From NCBI GenBank assembly GCA_963716925.1, contig CAVQUX010000015.1, positions 469,266-533,265 of the forward strand: a stretch of 64,000 nt of DNA. The letters are read 5' to 3'. Under the pieces are notes generated by a model. It searched no databases and was not told the DNA's origin. It worked only from the letters and a program-made list of their open reading frames with translations. Both the position numbers and the translations under genes were made by a program. Shown in pieces: positions 38,961-48,419 of the stretch. Numbering within the stretch: position 1 is the first letter of the stretch; every line of letters begins with the position of its first letter. Origin of the DNA: DAISKN01 sp963716925. Lineage in GTDB: Bacteria; Acidobacteriota; Vicinamibacteria; Marinacidobacterales; SMYC01.

Positions 38961-39044
38961 ATTTTCGCCTAGAGCGGTGGCAAAAGTAAATAAGATGAAT
39001 ACCCTATTTTTTAACGAGGGACATCTTATCTTGAGGTCGCTTTG
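38961..39044 (-). promoter_or_regulatory. Dyad plus 22-bp-phased box element, copy 2
   Basis: TTTTCGCC...GGTGGCAAAA dyad (38962-38984), AATAAGATGAATACC, then TATTTT at 39005 and TATCTT at 39027 (22 apart), and GGTCGCTTTG at the end. The most diverged copy. About 60-145 bases upstream of lepB. Confidence 0.6.
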
Positions 39045-39079
39045 TAAGTATTTGGAGGATTTGACGAACCCAATTGAAC

Positions 39080-39117
39080 AAAAATCCTGCCCGCCCCGGT
39101 TGTGCGAAGCGGGCAGG
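39080..39117 (-). terminator. Intrinsic terminator after the first PRC-like gene
   Basis: On the minus strand CCTGCCCGC pairs with GCGGGCAGG (39086-39094 with 39109-39117) and is followed by ATTTTTG. It is 25 bases after the stop of the PRC-like gene ending at 39142. Confidence 0.75.
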
Positions 39118-39141
39118 GTAAATTGTTTTCAACCCTCGGAC

Positions 39142-40090
39142 TTACCGCGTTCCGCCTTCGGTCCAGTACGGTTGCTGGCCAAAGAATCGATAAACGTTTT
39201 CAGCCCATTTGAGATTGTTCATATCCGAAAGACTGGTTGAAGCTGGGGGCAGATGCTAGTCGGTCTCCAGTGGTATTGAGCACAAAAGCATCACCACTCA
39301 TGGACAGTTCGCTGAAAGGAATTGCAACCTCCGTATCGCCCTTTCCTGGTATTTTATCCATAACCAAGAAGGCAACGCGTCCATCTCTGGATCGATTACC
39401 CAGTTATCGGTCCTCGCTGCCACTTTTCCATTCTCGAGACTGTAATTTAGTACCCATTAATACCGGGGCCGTTTTCTTCACGAAGAGAGACTGGAATATG
39501 GAAGGTCTTGCAGTTCGATAGGACATAATATCCGGATGTGGTGTTTTTCCCTCGGTCCAATAGGGCGTCTGCCCGTAAAATTGGTAAACAGAATCAGCCC
39601 AAAGAGGATCGATCGTCGACGGGATAGTCGATAACCCAACGATGCTTCTAAGTCGATACAGTTGGTATGCGTACGGATCGTCGTACGGATTGTCATAGGG
39701 GGTTGTAGGATTCTGAAAACTGTAGGGGTTTGAATCATAATTGAGCATCGAGTTGAGCAGGAAGGTATCTTCCCCTGTTCTTTCCAGGGCGCTAAAGGGG
39801 GCAGCTACGAACCCTGTTCCAAAACTCCGGACTCCGGAAAGGATCACCAGCGCAATATGTCCATCGGTCCTGTCAATCATGAGATCTTCAATTTGGCCTG
39901 AGTCTCCACCATATGGACTATAGACCTGGTGCCCTATTAACCAACTCGCCTCAAATGTTTCCCAACCCACTGGCTGGGACATGGCTCCTAATTCGCCTTT
40001 GCCCAACTCTTTGGCGAAAAGACTGCTACTTCCAAAGAGCGATAGGGTAAAAATTGAAACTAGCATTAAAATTTTAACTGTCTTGTTCAT
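39142..40090 (-). CDS. Exported PRC-barrel-like protein A (frameshifted)
   Basis: About 310 residues. ATG 40090 behind AAAGGAGG starts a signal peptide (NKTVKILMLVSIFTLSLFGSSSLFA). Two PRC-barrel-like repeats follow. The first has ASWLIGHQVYSPYGGDSGQIEDL and HIALVILSGV, ending SVYQFYGQTPYWTEGK. The second, reached by frame changes near 39440 and 39235, has DGRVAFLVMDKIPGKGD and VAIPFSELSM, ending NVYRFFGQQPYWTEGGTR at a stop followed by the terminator. Each repeat thus closes with the same YWTEG phrase. PRC barrels bind partner proteins or lipids; the function here is unknown. Paralogue of the next gene upstream. Confidence 0.7.
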
Positions 40091-40107
40091 TTTTGTATCC
40101 TCCTTTT

Positions 40108-40172
40108 TGATTAGATTTGAGTTGCTGCTCACGCTGCAGCTTCGTGTCCCCTTTATTTCATTCCCGGGGACC
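40108..40172 (-). repeat. Duplicated leader, copy in front of PRC-like gene A
   Basis: About 65 bases nearly identical to 41232-41300. Includes GATTAGATTTGAGTTGCTGCT, GCTGCAGC and GTGTCCCCTTT...CCCGGGGAC, the last forming a GTCCCC/GGGGAC stem. Confidence 0.65.
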
Positions 40173-40294
40173 AGGAAATTGGGGGAATACCCCTGGTGAT
40201 CTATCCCTTACCCATGGGAAGAAGGGAGGGAAATATTCCCTCCGGTTCTTCCCGGGTCTTCCAAAGTCAATTTGATCTAGTTTTACTCCTAAGC

Positions 40295-41213
40295 TTAAAA
40301 ATTTTGAGCCGATCCTCCCCACTGATAGGGGTTCAGGCCTTCGTATCTGGCCTCCTTCTGTCCAGAGGGGCCGTAGACCAAAGGACCTGTAAACATTTTC
40401 TGCATATCCATGTTTGTTGAGATCCGACCTGGTCGAAAGCTTGGTGCCGATGCGAGTTGATTTCCATGGATGTTGAGAGTAAAGGTTCCTTATCCGTTAT
40501 ATTGAGAGCATCGAAGGGAACCGCGACCAAATTGTCGCCTCTTCCCTTGACATCGGAAAGGGCCAACAGGGTAATACGTCCATCGAAGAGTCGAAAATCA
40601 AGTCGCTGATCCTTGCTTCAACCTTGCCTTCAGTTGCTTGAACTCTGCTGCCAATCAATTGGGTGCTCAGGTAAAAGGCCCCTGTTGATGGCGCTGTTTC
40701 TCCTTTTTCTGTCCAGTATGGCACCCCTAACCCATAGGTTCGGTAGATCTCAGCAACCCAGTTAGGATCAATAGGTCGTGGAATCCCGTAGAGAGGGGAA
40801 TCCGTAGGGTACTGTCTGAGCAAATAGAGATCCGGATCCTCACGATTGTTAACGGACGCTGTTGCCATGATAGGAAAGCGAACAGTAAAGGTGTGGCTAT
40901 CGCTTCTCTCAAGGCATCCATAGGGAATCGCCACCTGATCGGCTCCGAACCCTGGGACATTTGAAAGAACGACGAGGGCTATCCGATCATTGTCCTGATC
41001 GATGACGAGATTGCTGATTTGGCCTATATAATCGCCTGCACGACCATTGACAGTCTGTCCTATCAGCCAAGTGGCTTCAAACCTCTCCGAGCCCATCAGA
41101 TGATAGGATGCTCCTACCCGGACATTCTGCCATCCTGCGGCAAAAGCGTTACTGCCAAAAAGAAATAAGCTGAAAATAGAAATCAATGTTAGAATTTTTA
41201 TTGTCTTGTTCAT
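40295..41213 (-). CDS. Exported PRC-barrel-like protein B (frameshifted)
   Basis: About 305 residues, paralogue of protein A. ATG 41213 behind AAAGGAGA starts a signal peptide (NKTIKILTLISIFSLFLFGSNAFA). The first repeat has ATWLIGQTVNGRAGDYIGQI, RIALVVLSNV, VAIPYGCLERS and ends TYGLGVPYWTEKGE. The second repeat (STQLIGSRVQATEGKVEARI, then after a change near 40590 FDGRITLLALSDVKGRGDN and VAVPFDALNI) ends NVYRSFGLRPLWTEGG. The most sensible stop, reached through further changes near 40450 and 40375, is at 40295. Same two-repeat plan as A, so the pair arose by duplication. Function unknown, periplasmic. Confidence 0.65.
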
Positions 41214-41231
41214 TTTTCTTTTCTCCTTTCT

Positions 41232-41300
41232 GATTAGATTTGAGTTGCTGCTTACGCTGCAGCTGCGTGTCCCCTTTCTTTCAACCTTTTTCCCGGGGAC
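41232..41300 (-). repeat. Duplicated leader, copy in front of PRC-like gene B
   Basis: Counterpart of 40108-40172 at the same distance from the start codon (about 20 bases). The leader was duplicated with the gene or is kept for regulation. Confidence 0.65.
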
Positions 41301-41303
41301 TAT

Positions 41304-41431
41304 CAGGTTGCTGAAAAATGGCCAATTCCGCGCGTTCCCGCACCCCCTTCGTCGTTGCAGCGTACGTCCAATGTACGCCTCACTCCTTAGGATTTCGGGA
41401 GCCTTGCATCTACCCCCTTTTGAGCAACCTG
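41304..41431. repeat. Short inverted-repeat-bounded element (MITE-like)
   Basis: 128 bases starting CAGGTTGCTGAAAAATGG and ending CCTTTTGAGCAACCTG, that is, matching inverted ends. Inside, GCGTAC (41360-41365) and GTACGC (41373-41378) form a further stem. I recall similar short elements (GGTTGCT...AGCAACC with GCGTACG inside) scattered in Geobacter-like genomes. No coding capacity. Confidence 0.6.
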
Positions 41432-41546
41432 GAAAAGACAACTTCAACAGCCTATTAGGAAATAACCTGGGACAATACCTCATTTTGACTTATGTTCAAA
41501 AGGCACCCAGAAAGTAGTACCTTTTTGATTAAGGTTGACTTCTTAG

Positions 41547-41981
41547 CTACTTCTTCTCAGGAGTTTTCTCTGAGGGAGCAGCTTTTTCTGGCGTACTAAC
41601 TTTTTCAGAAGGGTTCTCTTTCTTTACCGGCATCTTCGGCATGCTCACATGCATCGATTCAGCCATCAGTTTTTCTCCTTCTTTCTTATACTCAACGGAC
41701 GCCCACATGCCTTTCTTCAAATCACTAAGAGGCATCTCTTTTTTGCCTTCCATGATTTTTGTGTGTTCCCCTGTAGAAAAGGTCATCTTTTCTTTATGGA
41801 ACTGCACGAGAACATCCTTGGTAGCCTCATCGACTTTTTCAACCACGCCACTGAACTTTTCTAATTTAGTCTCTTGTGTGGTGGCTGCCTGAGGGGCTGG
41901 TTTCTGTTCTGCCATTACCCCAGAAACAAAAGCGAATGAGACAACTAAAGCTACGATGCTCATCAGTATTGTTTTTTTCAT
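41547..41981 (-). CDS. Exported lysine-rich small protein (DUF5666-like)
   Basis: 144 residues, intact. ATG 41981 behind GGAGGTG starts a signal peptide (KKTILMSIVALVVSFAFVSGVMA). The core is a small OB-like barrel: KFSGVVEKVDEATKDVLV, KMTFSTGEHTKIMEG, PLSDLKKGMWASVEY and KLMAESMHVSMP, as in DUF5666/CusF-like periplasmic proteins. The last third is repetitive Lys/Glu/Pro. Two methionines and one histidine in the MHVSMPKMP segment could bind copper or silver, but that is only suggested by the residues. Transcribed leftward, alone. Confidence 0.65.
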   Translation of the reverse strand: MKKTILMSIVALVVSFAFVSGVMAEQKPAPQAATTQETKLEKFSGVVEKVDEATKDVLVQFHKEKMTFSTGEHTKIMEGKKEMPLSDLKKGMWASVEYKKEGEKLMAESMHVSMPKMPVKKENPSEKVSTPEKAAPSEKTPEKK

Positions 41982-42077
41982 TTCTATTCACCTCCTTTCA
42001 TCTGAATTTTGGTATTGCCCCAAGTTAATGCCATCTTTAATGAACCTTACCTTGTCGCCTTCATCCTTTGAAATCAT

Positions 42078-42517
42078 CTAAAGGATTGGAGCCAAATCTT
42101 TACTGTTGCCTAACTTCCTAATGTTTCCTTTTGACGAGACCATCTCATGAACCAATGTTTTCAATTTATCCATATGGATCGGTTTTTCTAGATAGCCAGC
42201 AGCCCCTTTTTCAACCGATCGGCGATGAATTTCCTCATTTCCAAAAGCCGTGATAACGATGACGGAAGCTTCAGGTTGGAGCCTTTTTATTCGCCGGAAG
42301 AATGTCTAATCCCTGTCAAACCAGGCATGCGGATATCGGTAAGGATGAGATCGAAAGGCTCTTGGGTTACTTTTCGAAGCCCCTCGGAGCCATTACTGAC
42401 AGATTCTGTTTTGAACCCTTCCTCACCAAGAACATCTTCCAGTAAAGACCTCATCTCTTCATCATCTTCAATAATCAGTATTCGAACAACGGAGTTATAT
42501 TTTTTTAAGTCCTTCAT
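42078..42517 (-). CDS. Single-domain response regulator (one frameshift)
   Basis: About 145 residues with only a receiver domain. VRILIIEDDEEMRSLLEDVL supplies the acidic pair and FDLILTDIRMPGLTG the phospho-acceptor Asp. After a frame change near 42305 the sequence goes on as RRIKRLQPEASVIVITAFGN and KGAAGYLEKPIHMDKL (conserved Thr and Lys). The stop is at 42078. No output domain, so it probably passes phosphate to another protein, perhaps in the NtrC-type system just upstream on the same strand. Confidence 0.75.
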
Positions 42518-42691
42518 CGACGCCTTCCATCATTGTTCTTGGTATTGCAAGGATATTGCCAAGTGAAGAGAGAAGAAAAACACTTCTTATTTCAATAGAT
42601 TGCAAAATCGAAGCTGAATCAGGAGAAAATTAAGATGGGGAATAACGGGACAATCTGTGGCAGAATGGGACAGTAGGACTTGGAAGGGGTG

Positions 42692-44047
42692 CTACATCTC
42701 TTCGAGCTTTCGGTAGAGGGTTTTTCGATCGAGACCCAGTATTTCAGCCGCCTTGGACTTATTTCCTCCGACTTCGATCAGAACCTTCCTGATATATTCT
42801 TTCTCTAATTGATCCAACGTATATTTCTCTCTGAAGGCCTTTCTCGATCAGGTTCTCATCCGGCTCCTGGAGCATAGAGGCGGGTAAATCCTCCGGGAGG
42901 ATCACTTCATGCTGACATAGGGTAATGGCCCTCTGAATGACATTTTCCAGTTCTCGCACGTTTCCAGGCCAGGAATAATTCATTAGAATTTTTAGGGCCT
43001 CTTCTGAGACTCCTGAGACTTCTTCTTCGGTTCTTTCCCGAATCTACTCAATAAAATGTTGAACGAGGAGGGGAATATCTTCTCTTCGCTCCCGAAGAGG
43101 CGGCAGTTCGATATCGATCACCTTCAATCGATAGTACAGGTCTTCGCGAAATCGCCCCTGGTGGATCATCTCTTTCATGTCCCGGTTCGATGCCGAGATG
43201 ATCCGCACATCAATGGGGTAGGAATTCGTATCCCCCAGAGGTCGAACCTCTCTCTCCTCGATCACCCGGAGCAATTTCGCCTGGAGCATAGGAGGCATTT
43301 CGGTGATCTCGTCCAGGAAAAGTGTCCCTTCATTGGCTTCAAAAATCAATCCCTTCTTATCTGTTTTCGCATCGGTGAAGGCTCCTCTTTTATAGCCGAA
43401 CAACTCACTCTCAAGGAGCGTTTCCGGAATGGCTGCACAATTGACCGCGATGAAGGGGCCCTCTTTTCGGACACCGGAATAATGGATCGCCTTTGGCGAC
43501 CAACTCCTTGCCGGTCCCGCTTTCCCCGGTGATCAGGACATTGTTGGAGCTGTCGCTGATTCTTTCAATGAGGTCATAAATTTTTTGCATGGAAGGGCTT
43601 TTCCCGATGAGTTGATGGAAGTGATATCTCGACTCCACCTCCTTTTTTAATCGAACGACTTCCTTCTTTAGCAGGCGATTTTCCAGGGCCTTCTTAACGG
43701 TCAGGACGATCTCATCCATTTGAAAGGGCTTGGTGATATAGTCATAGGCACCCATCTTCATCGCCTGGATGGCCGATTCAATCGTTCCAAAGGCTGTGAT
43801 GATGATCACGGGCGTCAGGGGGGCCACTTTCTTGGCCTCCTCCAGGAGATCAAGACCTTTCAAGCCCTTCATTTTTAAATCGGTGATGATGACATCGAAC
43901 TCTTCTTTCTCTGAGAATCTTGGAGGCCTCTAAACTTTCGCCAATGGTAAGGACAGAGAATCCCTCTCCCCTGAGAACATCGGAGAGCAATCCACACATC
44001 TCCGGATCATCGTCAACCACTAAAATTTTATAGCTCTCATCCATCAT
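42692..44047 (-). CDS. Sigma-54-dependent response regulator, NtrC/ZraR type (several frameshifts)
   Basis: About 450 residues. ATG 44047 (MMDESYKILVVDDDPEMCGL) overlaps the kinase stop by ATGA. Receiver domain (with LTPVIIITAFG and DYITKPFQMDE), AAA+ domain with Walker A GESGTGKELVAK, the sigma-54 contact loop written GAFTDA instead of GAFTGA, Walker B GTLFLDEI, and RVIEEREVRPLG. There is a NYSWPGNVRELENVIQRA segment and a C-terminal Fis-type helix-turn-helix recoverable after a frame change near 42830 (ending at 42692). Other changes lie near 43880, 43500, 43405 and 43030. It would activate sigma-54 promoters. Confidence 0.8.
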
Positions 44048-45529
44048 CCTGTCACCTCCCTTGCCAAGAGGGAAGATAGACTTTAAACACCGACCCTTTC
44101 CCGACCTCACTCTCCACATCGATCCATCCTTCATGATCCTGAACGATTCCCTTGCGTGACCATCAATCCCAATCCCGTTCCCGGTATCCTTCGTCGTAAA
44201 AAAGGGATTGAAGATGTTTTGCATGACTTCTCTTTCCATCCCCACTCCCGTATCCTCCACGCCTACCTCCATATATTGCCGTCGATCGTCCTCAAGCCCC
44301 TCCTTGGAAATCCTCTTCGACGAAGCAGAGAGACGAAGCGTCCCCCCTCGGGCATGGACTGAATCGCATTGAGGATGAGGTTTAAAAAGACCTGTTGGAG
44401 TTGATCTGGATCTCCGATCACCGGAGGGAGATTGTCGCTCACAATCCTTCACCACCTTCACCCTTTGCTTCTGAATCTGGTGGTCAAGAAGATCGAGGGT
44501 GGTCTCTAAAAGGGTGCTGATATTCAGAGGTCTTCTGCTCCGGTTTCTTTTTTCTGACAAACCCGAGAAGTTGCTGAATGATCTTTGTGATTCTCTCGGT
44601 TTGGTGAAGGATAATATCCAAATTCTTTTGAATCCTCCTTATCCTCCAATCTTCTTTGAATCAGTTCCGTCCTTCCATAAATGATGTTGAGAGGGGTGCC
44701 GATCTCGTGGGCCAGCCCGGAAGCCAATTGACCAATGGTAGCCAATTTCTCAGATTGCCGAAGACTCCTTTCCAATTCTAATTTGGTTTCAGCTTCTCGA
44801 ATGATCCGTTCCTGGGCCTTTTTCAGATCGACCGCCATCTGATTAAACGCCTGCGCCAGTTCGGAGAGTTCATCCCTCGCTTTTCAAATCGATCCGGTGA
44901 TCGAGATTCCCCTTTGCCAAATTCTTAATTCCTTCCATCAGTTTGGAGATGGGCTGAGTAACCCATTTTCTTGTGCCCAAAAGGACCAATGCCACTGTCC
45001 CACCAATGAGCACAAAGATCGTGATGAAAATGCTCCATTTCGCTTTCTCAATTTCCTTCTCCATGAAAGAGGTGTTTTGGAGGATGGAAACACCGCCGAT
45101 GTTCTTCCCCGATCTGTCTTTGAAAGGAAAGGTATATGAAAAGATAGGAACTTTTTTATAGGCTCCGAATTCCTCTTGAGGACGATCCTCTCGAATCGAT
45201 CTTTTGATCAAATCTAAATAGGGTTCAATGCCCTCTTCCAAAGAATGGGAACGAAAGATGAGGTTTTCCCTCTGGTAGTAGACAATGACCCCCAATGTTC
45301 TTTCATATTCACTCATGGCATCGATCAGACCCTGAACATACTCCCTCTCCTCCGGCGGTGAGATCTTCTCAAGCGATACCTCTAGGGTTCGACCCGTGCT
45401 CCTCACCTCTGCTTTCATCTTTCTAACAAGGATGTCCCGACGTGATAAAATATCGAGATAGCCATATCCGGAAAGCACAAGGATGATGATCAGGGAGAGA
45501 TAAAGAGTCAACTTCGTACCGAGCCTCAA
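44044..45529 (-). CDS. Sensor histidine kinase of the NtrB/ZraS type (several frameshifts)
   Basis: About 490 residues. ATG 45529 opens MRLGTKLTLYLSLIIILVLS (first helix), a periplasmic part (EREYVQGLIDAMSEYERTLG), a second helix (IFVLIGGTVALVLLG) and HAMP (PISKLMEGIKNLAKGNLDHR). After a change near 44875: AFNQMAVDLKKAQ, the H-box LASGLAHEIGTPLNII, then ITKIIQQLLGF (change near 44600) and the ATPase part with GVGMEREVMQNIFNPFFTTK. The proper end reads LAREVTG and its TGA (44044) overlaps the regulator start. ZraS-like kinases sense envelope or metal stress. It forms a coupled pair with the sigma-54 regulator. Confidence 0.8.
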
Positions 45530-45548
45530 TACAACACCTCCGTCCCAT

Positions 45549-45767
45549 TCATAATCTTGACCAGAACTTTCTCATCAACAACACTTTCATCGGGTCATTA
45601 ATCAGAAAAGCAATGATAAACGAGAGACCCGCAACGCGGGAAACTAATGGCTGGATATCCAAAGGGGCGCTGTACCCCGAGACTTTCTGCGATTCCTGTG
45701 AATCGCTTTCCTTGAACTCGCTATTCACTCCGTAATCCTCCATTGGAAATTGAATCACCGCTGCCAT
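45549..45767 (-). CDS. Hypothetical small protein
   Basis: 72 residues (or 64 from the ATG at 45743). Not recognised. It has one hydrophobic stretch (VAGLSFIIAFLINDPM) near the C-terminus and a polar N-terminal half (NSEFKESDSQESQKVS). The coding region includes a perfect inverted repeat GCGATTC-CTGT-GAATCGC. It overlaps the end of the phosphorylase gene by 13 bases. Composition here changes from the GC-rich carbohydrate block to the lower-GC kinase gene. It may be a chance frame. Confidence 0.25.
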   Translation of the reverse strand: MAAVIQFPMEDYGVNSEFKESDSQESQKVSGYSAPLDIQPLVSRVAGLSFIIAFLINDPMKVLLMRKFWSRL

Positions 45768-48300
45768 AGGATTCGAGCAGCTTCGAGAGGAACCGCAACG
45801 CCGGAGCGGTGCGGTATCACTCGCGCCGTATAGTCCGTCGCTGGACGTGTCGAAGGCACCTGTGCGCTATAGATGTAGCCGTTTGCGCCCACCAGTTGCT
45901 GACCGCGCGTCATCTCCTGCCGCACCGGCTCGCCGCCGTTCACTCCGTCGGCGTAAAGTTCTACCCGCACAGTATTCGGGTCAAGGCCGCTGAGATAGAC
46001 CTGAACCTCGAATACGTGCTTTCCTCCGTCACTCGCTACCTTCACTTCGCCGAAGCGCAGATTTGACCAGTTCTGTTCCAGAGCACGCTGCCAATTCACC
46101 ACCTGCGCGCCCATTGCGCCCTTATCGGCAGCACGCTCGCGGTAGGCCGCCGCAGCAGGGATGTAGTACTGCTCGGTGTACTCGCGCACGGTGCGGTTGG
46201 CGGAAAAACGAGGCGTCAACCGCCCCATGCTCTCACGGATGCGTGCGACCCAGGCGACGGGGATGCCGTTTGGGTCGCGGGTATAAAACTCGGGGATCAC
46301 CTCCCGTTCGAGCAGCGCGTAGAGCGCCTCGGCTTCGGCAGCATCCCAGGCCGGGTCATCACCATGTTCCTTGCCGTCACCCAACGCCCACCCCACTTCA
46401 GGCGTGTAGGCTTCCGCCCACCAGCCATCCAGCTCCGAAAGATTGATGCCTCCATTGACGAGCACCTTCATGCCGCTCGTCCCGCAGGCCTCCCAGGGTC
46501 GCCGTGGCGTGTTGATCCAGACATCCACCCCCTGCACCAGTTGCCCGGTCAGAAGCATGTCGTAGTCGCTCAGGAAGATCACATGTTTGCGCGCCTCGGT
46601 CCGCCGGATGAAATGCGTCCACTCCTGAATCAAGGCCTGCCCCGCCTGGTCCGCCGGATGGGCCTTGCCGGCAATGATGAGTTGCACGGGGCGCTCGAGG
46701 ATCGGTGAGGATGCGAAGGAGCCTCTCAGGATCGTGCAGCAGCAGGTTCGGTCTCTTGTAGGGGGCAAAGCGGCGCGCAAAGCCCAGCGTCAATGCGTTG
46801 GCGATCAAAAATATGCTTCGCACCCTCAACCTCCTCGGGTGATGCGCCCGAGGCTTCCAGTTGCCGGGAAAGCCGTTCGCGGACATATTCAATGAGCGAC
46901 TGGCGGGCGGAAGCGCGGCACTCCCAGAGCCTGGAGTCGGAAACGCCGCGCATGTCCTCTTCCAGGGTTTCCAGCGTCCCCAGCCAGCGGTCCTTTCCGC
47001 ATGCTCCTGTCCACAGAGCGTCGGACTCTTCCGAATCCCAGCTTGACATATGGACTCCGTTGGTAACGTGTCCGATCGGCACTTCGTTCTCCGGCCAGCG
47101 CGGAAAGAGAGGCGCAAAGATGCGCCGGCTCACCTGCCCGTGCAAGCGGCTCACCCCATTGACCGCCCCGCTCCCTCGTACAGCCAGGTAAGCCATATTG
47201 AAGGGTTCAGAAGAGTCATTCGGGTTCTGGCGGCCAAGGGCCAGCAAATCGTGGAGCGAGATGCCGAGCTTGTTCTGGGCGTACCAACCGAGGTATTGTT
47301 CGATGAGGGCAGGAGCGAAACGGTCAAAACCGGCGGCCACCGGCGTGTGTGTGGTAAAGAGGTTGCCCGCTCGCGTGACGGCCAGCGCGACTTCGAAGGG
47401 CTGCCCTGTCTCTTCCATAAAGGTTCGAGCCCGTTCCAACACGGCGAAGGCGGCATGCCCTTCATTCAGATGGCAGACTTCGGGCTTGATGCCGAGGGCG
47501 TTGAGCAGGCGCCATCCGCCGATCCCGAGCACCAGCTCTTGATTGAGACGCAGCTCCGGCCCGCCCCCGTACAGCTCACTGGTAATCCCTCGACGGGCCG
47601 GGAAGTTCGCCGGGTCATTGCTGTCGAGCAGGTAGAGCTTCACCCGGCCGACCTGGACCTGCCAGGCGCGCAGCCAGACCGAGTAACCGGGCAACTTGAG
47701 CTCCAGCCGCAGCCACTCCCCGTTCGGTTCGCGCAAAGGCGTGATCGGTAATTGCCCGGGATCGTTGTACGGGAAGAGGGCCTGCTGTGCTCCGTCCTTG
47801 TCGATCACCTGGCGAAAATAGCCTTGCTGGTAGAGCAGCCCCACGCCGACCACGGGCACACCCAGATCGCTTGCGGTTTTGAGTTGATCGCCGGCCACAT
47901 TGCCAAGCCCGCCCGAATAGATCGGGAGCGCTTCGCTCAACATGAACTCCATGCTGAAATAAGCGACAGAGGTCAGCGGCGTCTGCGGATGATTTTGCTG
48001 AAACCACGCGGGTGACTCTGCCTCGTGGCGCCTGGCTCGCAAGAGGTCATCCACCTTCTTGCGGAAGGCGGGATCGGCTAACGCACGATGGAGTTGGTCC
48101 CGCGAGACCGTTTGCAGGACGACCCAGGGGTTATAGGTGAGCTCCCATAGTGCGGGATCAAGCTGCCTCCACACTTCGTCGGCAGAATGATTCCAATACC
48201 AGTGCATATCCAGCGCCAGCTCAGCAAGGGAATCGAATCCCTCGACTTCGGTGGGGAAAAAAGTATAGATCGGACTACTGACTCTTTTTGCTTTGTTCAT
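45755..48300 (-). CDS. glgP: Alpha-glucan (glycogen) phosphorylase (two frameshifts)
   Basis: About 850 residues, GT35 family, the short-N-terminus type with DUF3417. It releases glucose 1-phosphate from glycogen or maltodextrin using pyridoxal phosphate. ATG 48300 begins MNKAKRVSSPIYTFFPTEVE. Landmarks: TSVAYFSMEFMLSEALPIYS GGLG region, HLNEGHAAF, TTHTPVAAGFDRF, VTNGVHMSSW, then between changes near 46800 and 46720 TLGFARRFAPYKR, and finally GKAHPADQAG and EACGTSGMKVLVNGGINLSE with the PLP-binding lysine. Its end (GVAVPLEAARILWQR) is at 45755. It is last in the leftward unit glycogen-binding protein, HAD, pgm, glgP. Confidence 0.88.
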
Positions 48301-48419
48301 GGTCTCTTCCCTCCACTTGTGCTTGATTCGGTCGTTACCGTTCTGGTACTGTCTCGCTCATACTCTCCCTCTCAGGGCGGAAGCGGTGACAAACGGTGGG
48401 TGTGCTTCTTTGAGTCACA

